This document shows positions 1 to 8,564 of a stretch of 49,917 nt of DNA, in pieces. The notes under the pieces are model-generated. The model was not told the DNA's origin. It saw only the letters and a list, made by a program, of their open reading frames with translations, and ran no database searches. Source of the stretch: Acrocarpospora macrocephala (lineage in GTDB: Bacteria; Actinomycetota; Actinomycetes; Streptosporangiales; Streptosporangiaceae); contig NZ_BLAE01000084.1 of the NCBI RefSeq assembly GCF_009687865.1, forward strand, positions 1 to 49,917, written 5' to 3'. Each line of letters starts with the position of its first letter. The stretch's first letter is position 1. The position numbers and the translations under genes were made by a program.

Positions 1-2
1 CC

Positions 3-209
3 CCCAGCCCGACCCCCACCCCGCCGCCGTCCTCGCCGAGCCCGACGCCCTCCCAGCCCCCCGCGGGCGGAACCTGGGCAACCGGCGTGTTCTACGCCGT
101 CGGCGCGCAGGTCACCTACGCCGGCGTCCGCTACCAGTGCCTCCAGCAGCACACCTCGCTGGCCGGCTGGGAGCCGCCGAACGTGCCCGCCCTCTGGCGC
201 AGGCTCTGA
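3..209 (+). CDS. C-terminal end of a secreted protein with a chitin-binding CBM5/12 module (partial)
   Basis: The open frame enters from the left edge and stops at TGA 207-209. The visible part is a Pro/Ser/Thr linker of about 20 residues followed by a compact module of about 45 residues. The pattern W-x-x-G-V-x-Y-x-V-G-x-x-V-x-Y-x-G-x-x-Y-x-C followed by HTS, then WEPPNVPALW, is the classical carbohydrate-binding module family 5/12 found at the end of chitinases, chitin-active monooxygenases and some proteases. The aromatic residues are the expected chitin-contacting surface. The linker-plus-CBM arrangement implies an extracellular enzyme whose catalytic domain lies outside the window, so its activity cannot be named. 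Confidence 0.88.
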   Translation, partial: PSPTPTPPPSSPSPTPSQPPAGGTWATGVFYAVGAQVTYAGVRYQCLQQHTSLAGWEPPNVPALWRRL

Positions 210-266
210 CATAAGCGACCCGCGCCCGGGCTCCCCCCGGGCGCGGCCCTCGCTCCAGGAGAAATC

Positions 267-803
267 ATGAGGCGGTACGTCCTACTCGCGGCCCTGCTCC
301 TCACGGGCTGCGGCACCCTCGAACCCGCATCGCCCGTCAACGCGTCCGACGTGATGTTCCTGCAGATGATGGTCGCCCACAACCAGCAGGGCGTCGGCCT
401 CACCAAACTCGCCGAAGGCCGTCAGGTACGCCCCGAGGTCCGAACCCTGGCAGCCGCGATCGGCTCCACCCAGAGCACCGAAGTCCAGACGATGTCCCGC
501 TGGCTCCTCGAATGGGACCAGCCCCTGACCGCGGAACCCGACGAGCACTCCCACCACGGCGGCATGCCGCAAACCACCAAGGCCGAACTCACCCGCCTCC
601 GCAAGACCCCCGACTCGGACTTCGAACGCCGCCTCCTCAACACGATGATCGCCCACCAGGACGACGCCATCCAGCTGGCCCGCTACGAAACCGGCGGCGG
701 CGCCAACCCGGCCGCACTGGACCTGGCCCGCCAGATCGACGTCTCCCGGACAGCCCAGATCAAGTACATGCTCGACCTCCTGGACGCGCCGTCCAGCACC
801 TAG
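267..803 (+). CDS. DUF305 family lipoprotein
   Basis: 178 residues. The N-terminus is a short lipoprotein signal (MRRYVLLAALLLTGC) with lipobox LTGC, so the mature protein should be lipid-anchored outside the membrane. The body carries the two DUF305 helices: MMVAHNQQGVGLTKLA near residue 32 and a second copy, MIAHQDDAIQLAR, near residue 128. DUF305 folds as a ferritin-like four-helix bundle and His/Met-rich members are suspected metal (often copper) handlers. In the usual second motif, HH, the second His is replaced by Gln here. An AGGAG ribosome site sits just ahead of ATG 267. Only 57 bases separate it from the CBM protein; the next gene is convergent. Confidence 0.88.
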   Translation: MRRYVLLAALLLTGCGTLEPASPVNASDVMFLQMMVAHNQQGVGLTKLAEGRQVRPEVRTLAAAIGSTQSTEVQTMSRWLLEWDQPLTAEPDEHSHHGGMPQTTKAELTRLRKTPDSDFERRLLNTMIAHQDDAIQLARYETGGGANPAALDLARQIDVSRTAQIKYMLDLLDAPSST

Positions 804-811
804 CCCGATCG

Positions 812-1315
812 TCAGACGGAGACGCCGACGCCGCCGCGGGTTTCCGCGCCGAAGCGTTCCTTTTCGCGGGCGATGTTCAGGGGTTTGATGGCGGCTTTGG
901 CGTTGATGATGTCCTCGCTGAGCAGGCTGAGGGGGACCAGCCAGGAGACCTCGAATTCGAGGCCGTCGGGGTCCTTGGCGTAGAGGGCCTTGGTGGTCGA
1001 GTGGTCGGAGGCGCCGACCAGGGCGTTCAGTTCGGTGAGTTTGGTGGAGATGCGTTCCAGTTCGGCGAGGGTGTCGACTTCCCAGGCCAGGTGATAGAGG
1101 CCGACGGAGGTGCGGCCGGCGCCGGAGGCCGCGGCTTGGGGGCCGATCTGGAAGAGGCCGAGGTCGTGGTCGTTGCTGGAGCCTTCGGCTTGGAGGAAGG
1201 CGGCGCCGGGAAACTCCATGACCACGCGGAAGCCGAGGGCCTCCCGGTAGAAGGCGACGCTGCGGGCGACATCGCGGACGTAGAGCACGGCGTGATTGAG
1301 GCGCTGGACTGGCAT
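812..1315 (-). CDS. VOC family (glyoxalase/dioxygenase-like) protein
   Basis: 167 residues. The N-terminal LNHAVLYVRDVARSVAFYREALGF is cited here only by its parts: LNHAVLYV supplies the usual first metal-ligand His, and FYREALGF is the first beta-alpha-beta unit of the vicinal oxygen chelate fold. Further down, LYHLAWEV gives the second-module His and the stretch around DPDGLEFEVSW the Glu ligand, so a complete metal site is possible. Family members are glyoxalases, ring-cleavage dioxygenases and antibiotic-binding proteins; the substrate cannot be told from sequence. The start is supported by GGGAGG upstream of ATG 1315. It is convergent with the DUF305 gene with only 8 bases between stops. 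Confidence 0.85.
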   Translation of the reverse strand: MPVQRLNHAVLYVRDVARSVAFYREALGFRVVMEFPGAAFLQAEGSSNDHDLGLFQIGPQAAASGAGRTSVGLYHLAWEVDTLAELERISTKLTELNALVGASDHSTTKALYAKDPDGLEFEVSWLVPLSLLSEDIINAKAAIKPLNIAREKERFGAETRGGVGVSV

Positions 1316-1450
1316 GTTCCCTCCCAGGAATCTTCTCGCTCTCTTCAGCGATATCCCCGGGCGAGGTTGTTCCCGCCCCGGCGGGGGCGGCGATCCCCGA
1401 AACTGTCGGTGGCTCGTCGTACGGTGTCCAGCGGACCAGAGGGGGACTTG

Positions 1451-1675
1451 ATGATCATCGACCGGGTGTCACGAGAGCGCGAGGCCAACCGGCTGCTCTT
1501 CCGGATCGTCCATCACGTGGCCATCCACCACGCGGGGCGGCCCTTCGACGAGATCGTCGGCGTGCTGCGCCGGGAGCTTCCTGGCTCGCCGCCGTTGGCG
1601 GAGGAGGAGATCCGCCGCATCGCCGAGCAGATCAGCGTGGGGCGCGACCCGTCCGGCCTTCCTAGTCCGGAATAG
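1451..1675 (+). CDS. Small hypothetical protein, 74 aa
   Basis: A 74-residue, helix-rich, charged soluble protein starting MIIDRVSRERE, with a His cluster (HHVAIHH) at about 21-27. I do not recognise a family. A longer frame runs in from upstream, but it is the reverse shadow of the VOC gene, and ATG 1451 with GGGGGA a few bases before it is the first sensible start. Its last 14 bases overlap the convergent 3' end of the ROK regulator. The short size and absence of partners leave the function open. Confidence 0.5.
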   Translation: MIIDRVSREREANRLLFRIVHHVAIHHAGRPFDEIVGVLRRELPGSPPLAEEEIRRIAEQISVGRDPSGLPSPE

Positions 1676-2840
1676 GAGGTTGGAGTAGGGCGGCGGGGTC
1701 GGCGATGACGCGTTCGATCACCTGGCCCGCGGCGCCCAGGGCGGCGGCTTCGAAGCCGAGGTGGGAGACCATGATCGGGGGGACGGAGACGCGCATCTGG
1801 CCGAGGCGGGATTGCAGGGTCTGGGTGACGATGTCGCCGATCCAGGGGAACAGGGGGACGAAGACGCCGCCGAGGACGATCGTGTCGGGATCGACCAGGT
1901 TCACCGTCGAGGAGAGGGCGACGCCCAGCGCCCAGCCCGCTTGATGGCAGGCTGCCGTCGCGGCGGGGTCCTGGGCCTTCAACCGGCCCACCATGGTCAT
2001 CACGCCCCCGGCGGGGGCTCCGTTCTGGGCGCCGAGCAGGGCGTCCTGTCCCGCGTACTGTTCGAGGCAGCCTCGGCCGCCGCAGCGGCAGGGCGGGCCG
2101 TCGGGGGAGACGACGACATGGCCGAGCTCGCCCGCGAAGCCCCGCGCGCCGCGGAACAGCGAACCCGCGACCACCAAACCCGCCCCGATGCCGATTTCTC
2201 CCGACACATAGAGAAAGTCGGTCGGACCAGAGCCGAACCAGAGCTCGCCCAGCGCCGCCAGGTTCGCCTCGTTCTCGACGTGCAGCGGGATGCCCAGATC
2301 CAGCAGCGACAGCACCGGCACATCCCGCCAGCCCAGGTTCGGCGCGTTGTGGACGACGCCGCTGCCGAGATCCACAGGCCCGGGCACGGCCAGCGCGCCG
2401 CCCACGATCCGCAGCCCGTTACCCACAGCTTCATCCACAGCCGAAAGGGCCAAATCCCTGAGCCTGGCGATGACATCCACAGGCTGTGCGGAACGGTTAT
2501 CCACAGCCTGTGTACGACGGAGTCGTACCGACCGGGAAAGATCGACCACCCGGACCGCCAGATAGTCGACGTTGATCTCCAGCCCGAGCGCGGCCACCCG
2601 ATCCCCCCGGATGCGCACCTCGACCCCGGGCCGCCCCCGCTCGCCCCCGCGCACGGCCCCGGTCTCCACCACCAGGCCGGTCTCGATCAGGTCCGCCACC
2701 AGCTTGGACACCGTGGTCTTGGTCAGCCCGGTCACCTCGGCCAGCGCCGCCCTGGTGAGCGAGCCGCGCGCGCTGACGGACCCGAGCACCAGCGCCAGGT
2801 TGCGGGCCCGCATCGCATCGTGCCGTACGGCCTGGGTCAT
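1662..2840 (-). CDS. xylR: ROK family transcriptional repressor, XylR-type
   Basis: 392 residues. An N-terminal winged helix-turn-helix at about 25-58 (SLTRAALAEVTGLTKTTVSK) is followed by a ROK sugar-kinase-like domain carrying the zinc-binding motif CRCGGRGC near residue 250 with its upstream His (GELGHVVV). ROK regulators of this build bind a sugar and release DNA. It is divergent from xylA and the intergenic region carries a TTAGTC/GACTAA inverted repeat of the sort xylose repressors use, so repression of xylAB relieved by xylose is a well-supported inference. An unusual run of CTGTGGAT-type codons in the middle of the gene forms a cluster of DnaA-box-like sites (see separate entry). Confidence 0.88.
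   Translation of the reverse strand: MTQAVRHDAMRARNLALVLGSVSARGSLTRAALAEVTGLTKTTVSKLVADLIETGLVVETGAVRGGERGRPGVEVRIRGDRVAALGLEINVDYLAVRVVDLSRSVRLRRTQAVDNRSAQPVDVIARLRDLALSAVDEAVGNGLRIVGGALAVPGPVDLGSGVVHNAPNLGWRDVPVLSLLDLGIPLHVENEANLAALGELWFGSGPTDFLYVSGEIGIGAGLVVAGSLFRGARGFAGELGHVVVSPDGPPCRCGGRGCLEQYAGQDALLGAQNGAPAGGVMTMVGRLKAQDPAATAACHQAGWALGVALSSTVNLVDPDTIVLGGVFVPLFPWIGDIVTQTLQSRLGQMRVSVPPIMVSHLGFEAAALGAAGQVIERVIADPAALLQPPIPD
2368..2505 (+). other. Cluster of five DnaA-box-like nonamers inside the ROK gene
   Basis: On the + strand five nonamers in the same orientation end in CCACA: AGATCCACA 2368-2376, TTACCCACA 2419-2427, TCATCCACA 2431-2439, ACATCCACA 2473-2481 and TTATCCACA 2497-2505. The last is a perfect consensus DnaA box; two others differ by one base. 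They lie within 138 bases of coding sequence. This could be a DnaA titration or regulatory site, or a chance product of repeated Val-Asp codons. There is no AT-rich unwinding element beside it, so a replication origin is unlikely. Confidence 0.35.
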
Positions 2841-2883
2841 CCACGCCTCCGCGCACCTGAGAGAAAAGAGATCAGTGAAATCC

Positions 2884-2945
2884 TAGTAATGACTACTTGA
2901 CCCACGCCGACCTACCACCGATATTTAGTCCACAACGTAGACTAA
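2884..2945 (+). promoter_or_regulatory. xylAB promoter with XylR-type operator
   Basis: A -35 TTGACC (2897-2902) is followed after 17 bases by GATATT (2920-2925) as -10. Overlapping the -10 and the expected start point is the perfect inverted repeat TTAGTC-9-GACTAA (2925-2945), a layout that would let a bound repressor block initiation. A second smaller dyad, TAGT-4-ACTA (2884-2895), lies just upstream and nearer the repressor's own start, so autoregulation is possible. The half-site resembles the TTAG...CTAA arms of known xyl operators. Binding is inferred. Confidence 0.72.
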
Positions 2946-2959
2946 TTGGAGGCGGCCCC

Positions 2960-4102
2960 ATGTACACCCCCACTCCCGAGGATCGTTTCACGTTTGGGCT
3001 GTGGACGGTCGGATGGCAGGCACGGGATCCGTTCGGCGACGCGACCCGCGCCCCGCTCGACCCGGTGGAGAGCGTGCACCGGCTCGCTGAGCTGGGCGCT
3101 TACGGCGTGACCTTCCACGACGACGACCTGCTCGCGGTGGAGTCCGACCGGGCCACCGCGATCGAGAGCTTCAAGAAGGCGCTCGCCGAGACCGGTCTGA
3201 AGGTGCCGATGGCCACCACCAACCTGTTCACTCACCCGGTGTTCAAGGACGGCGGCTTCACCAGCAACGACCGCGAAGTCCGCCGCTACGCGATCCGGAA
3301 GGTCATCCGCAACATCGACCTGGCGGCCGAGCTTGGCGCCAAGACCTACGTGTGCTGGGGCGGCCGGGAGGGCGCGGAGTCCGAGGCCGCCAAGGACATC
3401 AAGGCCGCGCTGTCCCGCTACAAGGAGGCCATGGACATCCTCGGCCAATACGTGATCGACAAGGGCTACGACATCAGGTTCGCCGTGGAGCCCAAGCCGA
3501 ACGAGCCGCGCGGCGACATCCTGCTGCCCACCGTCGGCCACGCGCTGGCGTTCATCAACGAGCTGGAGCACCCCGAGCTGGTCGGCCTCAACCCGGAGGT
3601 CGGGCACGAGCAGATGGCCGGGATGAACTTCGCGCACGGCATCGCCCAGGCGCTCTGGCACGGCAAGCTCTTCCACATCGATCTCAACGGCCAGAACGGC
3701 ATCAAGTACGACCAGGATCTGATCTTCGGCCACGGCGACGTGAAGAACGCCTTCTTCCTGGTGGACCTGCTGGAGAACGGCGGCTACGACGGCCCGCGCC
3801 ACTTCGACTACAAGCCGCTGCGCACCGAGGACGCCGAGGACGTCTGGGCGTCGGCCGCGGCCAACATGCGGACCTACCTGATCCTCAAGGACAAGGTGGC
3901 CAAGTTCAACGCCGACCCCGAGGTCCAGGAGGCGCGGGCCGCCAGCCTGGTCCCGGACCTGTCGCTGCCCACCCTCGGCGAGGGCGAGACCCTCGACGAG
4001 CTGCTCGCCGACGAGCGGGACCCGGAGGAGCTGGCCACCCGCGGCTTCCACTTCACCCGCCTCAACCAGCTCGCGCTCGAACACATTCTGGGCGTTCGAT
4101 GA
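2960..4102 (+). CDS. xylA: Xylose isomerase
   Basis: 380 residues; converts D-xylose to D-xylulose with two divalent metals. The sequence is a full-length actinobacterial-type xylose isomerase: the start [17 protein letters not shown], the loop TFHDDDL that carries the catalytic His, [11 protein letters not shown] with the metal-binding Glu and substrate Lys, and HIDLNGQNG with FGHGD near the end. The frame is open further upstream to 2897, but ATG 2960, preceded by GGAGG, gives the family-typical N-terminus, and the upstream part contains the promoter and operator. It is the first gene of xylAB; no sugar transporter accompanies it. Confidence 0.97.
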   Translation: MYTPTPEDRFTFGLWTVGWQARDPFGDATRAPLDPVESVHRLAELGAYGVTFHDDDLLAVESDRATAIESFKKALAETGLKVPMATTNLFTHPVFKDGGFTSNDREVRRYAIRKVIRNIDLAAELGAKTYVCWGGREGAESEAAKDIKAALSRYKEAMDILGQYVIDKGYDIRFAVEPKPNEPRGDILLPTVGHALAFINELEHPELVGLNPEVGHEQMAGMNFAHGIAQALWHGKLFHIDLNGQNGIKYDQDLIFGHGDVKNAFFLVDLLENGGYDGPRHFDYKPLRTEDAEDVWASAAANMRTYLILKDKVAKFNADPEVQEARAASLVPDLSLPTLGEGETLDELLADERDPEELATRGFHFTRLNQLALEHILGVR

Positions 4103-5463
4103 CGCTGGTCGCGGGGGTCGACTCCTCGACCCAGAGCTGCAAGGTAGTGATCAGGGAGGCGGCCACCGGCGCACTCGTGCGCGAGGGCCGCGCGTCCCAT
4201 CCGGACGGCACCGAGGTGCACCCCGATCACTGGTGGCACGCTCTCCAGCAGGCGATCGACCAGGCGGGCGGCCTGGCCGACGTGGCCGCCGTGGCGGTCG
4301 CCGGCCAGCAGCACGGCATGGTCTGCCTGGATTCTTCCGGCGAAGTCGTCCGGCCCGCCCTGTTATGGAACGACACCCGTTCCGCGCAGGCGGCGCGAGA
4401 TCTGATCGACGAGCTGGGCGGCCCGGAGAAGTGGTCGGAGGCGGTGGGCAGCGTGCCGGTCGCCTCGTTCACGGTCACCAAGCTCCGCTGGCTGGCCGAA
4501 CACGAGCCGGAGCACGCGAAACGGGTGGCCAAGGTCTGCCTCCCGCATGACTGGCTGACCTGGAAGCTGGCCGGCCGCCCGGAGACGATCACCACCGATC
4601 GTGGGGACGCTTCGGGCACCGGATACTGGTCGCCGTCCACGGGGACGTACCGGACTGATCTGCTCGCGCTCGCGCTGGGCGCGAGCCCGGGACTGCCGCG
4701 CGTGCTGGGCCCGGCGGAGCGGGCCGGGCAGATCCCCGGCGGCGCGCTGCTCGCGCCCGGCACCGGCGACAACATGGCCGCCGCGCTCGGCGTGGGCGCG
4801 CGGCCTGGCGACGTGGTGGTCTCGATCGGCACGTCCGGTACGGCTTTCGCCGTCACGGACCGCGCCGCGAACGACCCGTCCGGAGCGGTCGCCGGATTCG
4901 CGGACGCCACCGGGCGGTTCCTGCCGCTGGTGGCCACGCTCAACGCGGCCCGGGTCCTGGACGCCGCCGGCAGGATCCTCGGCGTCGGCCCGGAGGAGCT
5001 GAGCGCGCTGGCCCTGTCGGCTCCGCCGGGTGCGGACGGTCTGGTGCTGGTGCCGTACCTCGAAGGGGAGCGCACGCCGAACCGGCCGGACGCGACCGGG
5101 TCTGTGCACGGGCTGCGGCTGGCCAACTCGACGCCCGCGCATCTGGCGCGGGCGGCTGTGGAGGGCATGCTGTGCGGGCTCGCCGACGCGCTGGACGCGC
5201 TCGGGCTGGCCCCGAATCGGGTGCTGCTGATCGGCGGCGGCGCCCGGTCCGAGGCGGTGCGGCGGATCGCGCCGGGCGTGTTCGGGTGCTCGGTGCAGGT
5301 GCCGCCGCCCGGGGAGTACGTGGCCGATGGCGCGGCCCGGCAGGCGGCCTGGCTGGTGGCGGGCACGCCGGAACCGCCGGAGTGGGCGACCGGGGAAACG
5401 GTCGCGTACGAGGCGGAACCGACCCCGGGATTGCGGGATCGCTATCATGAGGCAACCGGCTGA
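4099..5463 (+). CDS. xylB: Xylulokinase
   Basis: 454 residues; phosphorylates D-xylulose to xylulose 5-phosphate for the pentose phosphate pathway. FGGY-kinase features in order: phosphate-loop [11 protein letters not shown] at the N-terminus, the substrate segment [37 protein letters not shown], the catalytic-base motif [11 protein letters not shown] (Asp) and the ATP-site IGTSGTAFA. The length is slightly below the usual 480-500 but nothing appears missing. The start ATG 4099 overlaps the xylA stop as ATGA, showing translational coupling; the longer frame reaching back into xylA is an out-of-frame shadow of that gene. Confidence 0.96.
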   Translation: MTLVAGVDSSTQSCKVVIREAATGALVREGRASHPDGTEVHPDHWWHALQQAIDQAGGLADVAAVAVAGQQHGMVCLDSSGEVVRPALLWNDTRSAQAARDLIDELGGPEKWSEAVGSVPVASFTVTKLRWLAEHEPEHAKRVAKVCLPHDWLTWKLAGRPETITTDRGDASGTGYWSPSTGTYRTDLLALALGASPGLPRVLGPAERAGQIPGGALLAPGTGDNMAAALGVGARPGDVVVSIGTSGTAFAVTDRAANDPSGAVAGFADATGRFLPLVATLNAARVLDAAGRILGVGPEELSALALSAPPGADGLVLVPYLEGERTPNRPDATGSVHGLRLANSTPAHLARAAVEGMLCGLADALDALGLAPNRVLLIGGGARSEAVRRIAPGVFGCSVQVPPPGEYVADGAARQAAWLVAGTPEPPEWATGETVAYEAEPTPGLRDRYHEATG

Positions 5464-5473
5464 CCTGGGACGA

Positions 5474-5504
5474 CCGCGGTGGGGTGGGGTTTGCCCCACC
5501 GCGG
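5474..5504 (+). terminator. Hairpin terminator after xylB
   Basis: A perfect 11-bp stem, CCGCGGTGGGG (5474-5484) pairing with CCCCACCGCGG (5494-5504), with a 9-base loop, starts 10 bases after the xylB stop. There is no T tract, as is common for actinobacterial terminators. Confidence 0.75.
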
Positions 5505-5517
5505 ACCCTGACGGAAC

Positions 5518-5547
5518 CCTGATGCCGCCTCGGGGGTGGGCATCAGG
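5518..5547 (+). terminator. Second hairpin downstream of xylB
   Basis: CCTGATGCC (5518-5526) pairs perfectly with GGCATCAGG (5539-5547) across a 12-base loop. It follows the first hairpin by 13 bases and may act as a back-up terminator or as part of the leader of the next gene. Confidence 0.45.
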
Positions 5548-5604
5548 GGTATATCGGTACTTAGCCGGATGGTGGGGCAAAGCCGCAAACACCAGACTTT
5601 AAAC

Positions 5605-6207
5605 ATGGTCAAGAGGCTTGCTCCCCTGGTCGCCTGCGCGGGCGTGGTCGTCGCGCTGGCCGCGCTCGTCCCGGATCAGATCGATCCGGTGAACATGACG
5701 ATCAGCACCGCGCTTGATCACAGCTGGAGCACCCGGCTGGCGCTGGCCGCGCTCGGGGTGGCCGCGTTGGCGTTATGGGCGGGAATGCGGGCACAGCGGG
5801 CCCCGGTGGGCGGCTGGCCGGAGCGGTTGATCGTGGTCTGGGGCGTAGGGATGATCGCGTCTCCGGTGCTGCCGGAGATGGTCTGGCAGGTGCTGGCCTG
5901 CACCACGCTGCCCGTCGCGACCGCCCAATTGGTCGGCAGGTTCACCGACGACAAGCGGTGGCGGGTGGTGGCCCGCCCGGTCGAGTGGCTGGCGCTGGCG
6001 GCGGGGCTCGGGGTGGCCGCGCTCACCTATGTCGCGCTGCCGGGCGACGGCGTCATGATCGGCTTGGTGGAACGCGTCCTGCTGGGCGTCGAGGTGGCCA
6101 CGCTGGCCTTGCTCGCGGCTCGCCTGGTCCACCTCACCTGGGCCCACTCACTCCCAAATCTGACGGGTCCGGCATTTCGTAACATGTCCTTAACTAGATC
6201 CAAATAG
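5605..6207 (+). CDS. DUF998-like integral membrane protein
   Basis: About 200 residues with several hydrophobic helices: a first one beginning just after MVKRLAPL, then ALAALGVAALALWAGM, IVVWGVGMIASPVL, WLALAAGLGVAALTYV and VEVATLALLAARLVHL. The helix spacing and the N-terminal pattern suggest the DUF998 family, whose function is unknown. Start choice is uncertain: ATG 5605 puts the first helix at the N-terminus, while ATG 5569 and GTG 5536 remain open and no strong ribosome site marks any of them. The gene stands alone between xylB and the first conservon. Confidence 0.68.
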   Translation: MVKRLAPLVACAGVVVALAALVPDQIDPVNMTISTALDHSWSTRLALAALGVAALALWAGMRAQRAPVGGWPERLIVVWGVGMIASPVLPEMVWQVLACTTLPVATAQLVGRFTDDKRWRVVARPVEWLALAAGLGVAALTYVALPGDGVMIGLVERVLLGVEVATLALLAARLVHLTWAHSLPNLTGPAFRNMSLTRSK

Positions 6208-6258
6208 CACGCAGCAAACTGCTACTCTCATCGGCTACGTACGGCCTTTGAGGGTGCC

Positions 6259-8172
6259 ATGACAGCGAGCAGATCCGTCCGTTTCAAGATTTCTACGTTG
6301 CTGGTCATCCCGCTGGTATCGCTTGTGGCGCTCTGGGGATTCGCCACGACGATCACAACGAGCGAGTCCCTGAACTTGTTGACCATTTCCACCTTGTACG
6401 AATCGATCGGGGTTCCCGGCGACAAGCTGGCCCGATCGCTCCAGCGCGAGCACCTGCTCTCCGCCGAGTATCTGGCCACCGGTTCCACCGAGGCCAGAAG
6501 CCTGCTGGACGATCAGCGCCGGCTCACCGACGACGATCGGCAGGAGTTCCGGCGCAGCTCCAGCACCAGCCAGGCGCAGAACGCCATGAGCCCGCCGATG
6601 AAGGCCAGATACAACGACGCGGTGGCCGCAGCGGATGAACTGGACGATCTCCGGCAGGACGTGAACGGGCGCCGCATCGACCTGGTCACGCTGGGGCAGC
6701 GGTATGCCTGGCTGCCCACCGCCATGATCGCGCTGATCAACAGCATGACGCTCAGCAACAACGTCGAGCTCTACCAGCAGTCCCGCAGCCTCACTTCGAT
6801 CGGCCTGGCCGAGGACCACATGACCAGGGAGTTCGCGCTCGCCTCCGGGCTGCTGCTGGTGCACAGCCGGTGGGAGGAGCCGGAACGGCGGGCGTTCACG
6901 CAGCTCGCCGCCAAGCGGGAGTTCCTGTTCGAGCAGGGCATGACGGAGCTGGAGCCGGACCTGCGCGCGCCGTTCGAGAAGTTGATCGTCTCGGACGCGT
7001 ACCGGCAGTTCCAGCGGATGGAGGCCCGCATCGTCAGCGGCACCATCGGCCCCGACCTCACCCACGCCGCCTGGCGGCAGGTGTCCCTGGATGTGGACAA
7101 AGTCTTCCGGGCGGCCATCGACAACGGCGGGGTGGCCCTCGCATCCCGGGGCGAACCCGTCGCGATCGCCACGTTCGTGCGCGCCGGAGTGGCCGGGATC
7201 CTGGGCCTCGCCGCAGTGGTGCTGTCGCTGTTCGTCTCGTTGCGCGCCGCCGGAGCGCTCTCCCGCGAGCTCGGCGGCCTGCGTTCGGCCGCCCAGCAGC
7301 TGGCCGAGGTACGGCTGCCGCGCGTCGTCGAGCGGCTCCGCCGCGGCGAGAAGGTCGACGTGGCCCTCGAGGCCCCCGAGCTGGAACCCCCCGGCACCAC
7401 CGCCGAGGTGCGCGACGTGGCGCACGCGTTCAGCGCGGTCCAGCACACGGCCGTGGACGCCGCCGTCGACCAGGCCAGGCTGCGGGAGAGCGTCGGCCAG
7501 GCGCTGCGCAACCTGGCCCGTCGCAGCCAGGGCCTGCTGCAGCGGCAGCTCAAACTGCTGGACGCGATGCAGCGGCAGACCGAGGATTCCACCGCGCTGG
7601 AGGATCTGTTCCGGTTGGACCATCTCACCACCCGAATGCGGCGCCACGCCGAAGGCTTGATCGTGCTGTCGGGCGGCTCGCCGGGCCGTACGCACCGGAA
7701 TCCGGTTGCGGTGGCCGAGACGTTGCAGGGCGCGGTCGCCGAGGTCGAGGATTACCCCCGGGTGCGGGTGTATCCGATGCCGGAGGTCTCGGTGAAGGGC
7801 TCCACCGTCACCGACCTGATCCACCTGTTCGCCGAGTTGATCGAGAACGCGACCGCGTACTCGCCGCCGCACACCGAGGTCTCGGTTCGCGGTGAGGCCG
7901 TGGCCAAGGGCTTCGCCGTCGAGATCGAGGACCGCGGCCTGGGCATGTCCGCCGAGGACATCGACGCGATCAACCGGCGGCTCGCCAGCCCGCCCGAGTT
8001 CAGCCTGGCCGACACCGAGCGGCTCGGCCTGATCGTGGTCGGCCGCCTGGCCACTCGCCACGGCGTCCGCGTGCAACTGCGCCCCTCGCCCTTCGGAGGA
8101 ACCACCGCCATCGTGCTCATCCCCGCAGCCGTGCTGGCGCCGGAGGCCGTCCTGGAAGGGGCAGGCGCATGA
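6259..8172 (+). CDS. Sensor-type histidine kinase with nitrate/nitrite-sensing-like domain (CvnA-like)
   Basis: 637 residues. Layout: short cytoplasmic start, membrane helix about 13-32, an extracellular helical NIT-type region to about 295, second helix about 302-326, HAMP-like linker, then kinase core. The core shows RLDHLTTRMRRHAEG near 451 (candidate phosphoacceptor His), the N-box AELIENATAYSPP near 520, the G1 box DRGLGM near 557 and FGGTT near 612. This is the conservon kinase type, in which signal is thought to pass to roadblock, DUF742 and GTPase partners instead of a response regulator. Here only DUF742 follows, coupled by ATGA; roadblock and GTPase genes are absent. It lacks the long Pro-rich tail of its paralogue at 13103. 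Confidence 0.9.
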   Translation: MTASRSVRFKISTLLVIPLVSLVALWGFATTITTSESLNLLTISTLYESIGVPGDKLARSLQREHLLSAEYLATGSTEARSLLDDQRRLTDDDRQEFRRSSSTSQAQNAMSPPMKARYNDAVAAADELDDLRQDVNGRRIDLVTLGQRYAWLPTAMIALINSMTLSNNVELYQQSRSLTSIGLAEDHMTREFALASGLLLVHSRWEEPERRAFTQLAAKREFLFEQGMTELEPDLRAPFEKLIVSDAYRQFQRMEARIVSGTIGPDLTHAAWRQVSLDVDKVFRAAIDNGGVALASRGEPVAIATFVRAGVAGILGLAAVVLSLFVSLRAAGALSRELGGLRSAAQQLAEVRLPRVVERLRRGEKVDVALEAPELEPPGTTAEVRDVAHAFSAVQHTAVDAAVDQARLRESVGQALRNLARRSQGLLQRQLKLLDAMQRQTEDSTALEDLFRLDHLTTRMRRHAEGLIVLSGGSPGRTHRNPVAVAETLQGAVAEVEDYPRVRVYPMPEVSVKGSTVTDLIHLFAELIENATAYSPPHTEVSVRGEAVAKGFAVEIEDRGLGMSAEDIDAINRRLASPPEFSLADTERLGLIVVGRLATRHGVRVQLRPSPFGGTTAIVLIPAAVLAPEAVLEGAGA

Positions 8173-8564
8173 CCGGCCACTACGAGGAGTGGGTGGACGA
8201 CGGCCCGGTAGTCCGCTCCTACGCGCTGACCCGCGGCCGCGCCAGGACCAAAGCCCCGCTGGACCTGATGTCCGTGGTGGCCGCGACCGGCGCCCTGGTC
8301 CCGAACAACGCCGACCTGGGCCGCGAACACCGCCGCCTGCTCGAACTGATCCCGCGCTCCCGCCAGGTCGCCGACGTCGCCTCCGAAGCCGACCTCCCGC
8401 TCGGCGTGGTCCGCGTCCTGCTCGGCGACCTGCTCGACCACGGCCTCATCCTGGTACGGCCTCCGGCCGGCGGCGGCTACGTCCCCGGCGCCACCCAGTC
8501 CGCGCCCCCACCCCCGTCGGAGAGCATCCTCAAGGAAGTGATCACCGGCCTGCGCGCGCTTTAG
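8169..8564 (+). CDS. DUF742 protein (CvnC-like)
   Basis: 131 residues. The family signature is present in full: VRSYALTRGRAR near the start, LELIPRSRQVADVASEA in the middle, LGVVRVLLGDLLDHGLILV (a winged-helix-like element) and the C-terminal ILKEVITGLRAL. DUF742 proteins are the third component of actinobacterial conservons and act in the cytoplasm next to the membrane kinase. The gene overlaps the kinase stop as ATGA. Its own TAG overlaps the convergent sulfotransferase stop in the four bases TTAG. Normally a CvnD GTPase gene would overlap its 3' end; none is found. Confidence 0.92.
   Translation: MTGHYEEWVDDGPVVRSYALTRGRARTKAPLDLMSVVAATGALVPNNADLGREHRRLLELIPRSRQVADVASEADLPLGVVRVLLGDLLDHGLILVRPPAGGGYVPGATQSAPPPPSESILKEVITGLRAL

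Noticed and set aside
2368-2505. A chromosomal or plasmid replication origin
   Set aside because: DnaA-box-like sites are there, but there is no AT-rich region, no dnaA/dnaN or rep gene, and the sites lie inside a conserved coding region.
3352-4098. Extension of xylB back through xylA in another frame
   Set aside because: Arg/Gly-rich shadow; the family N-terminus begins exactly at ATG 4099.
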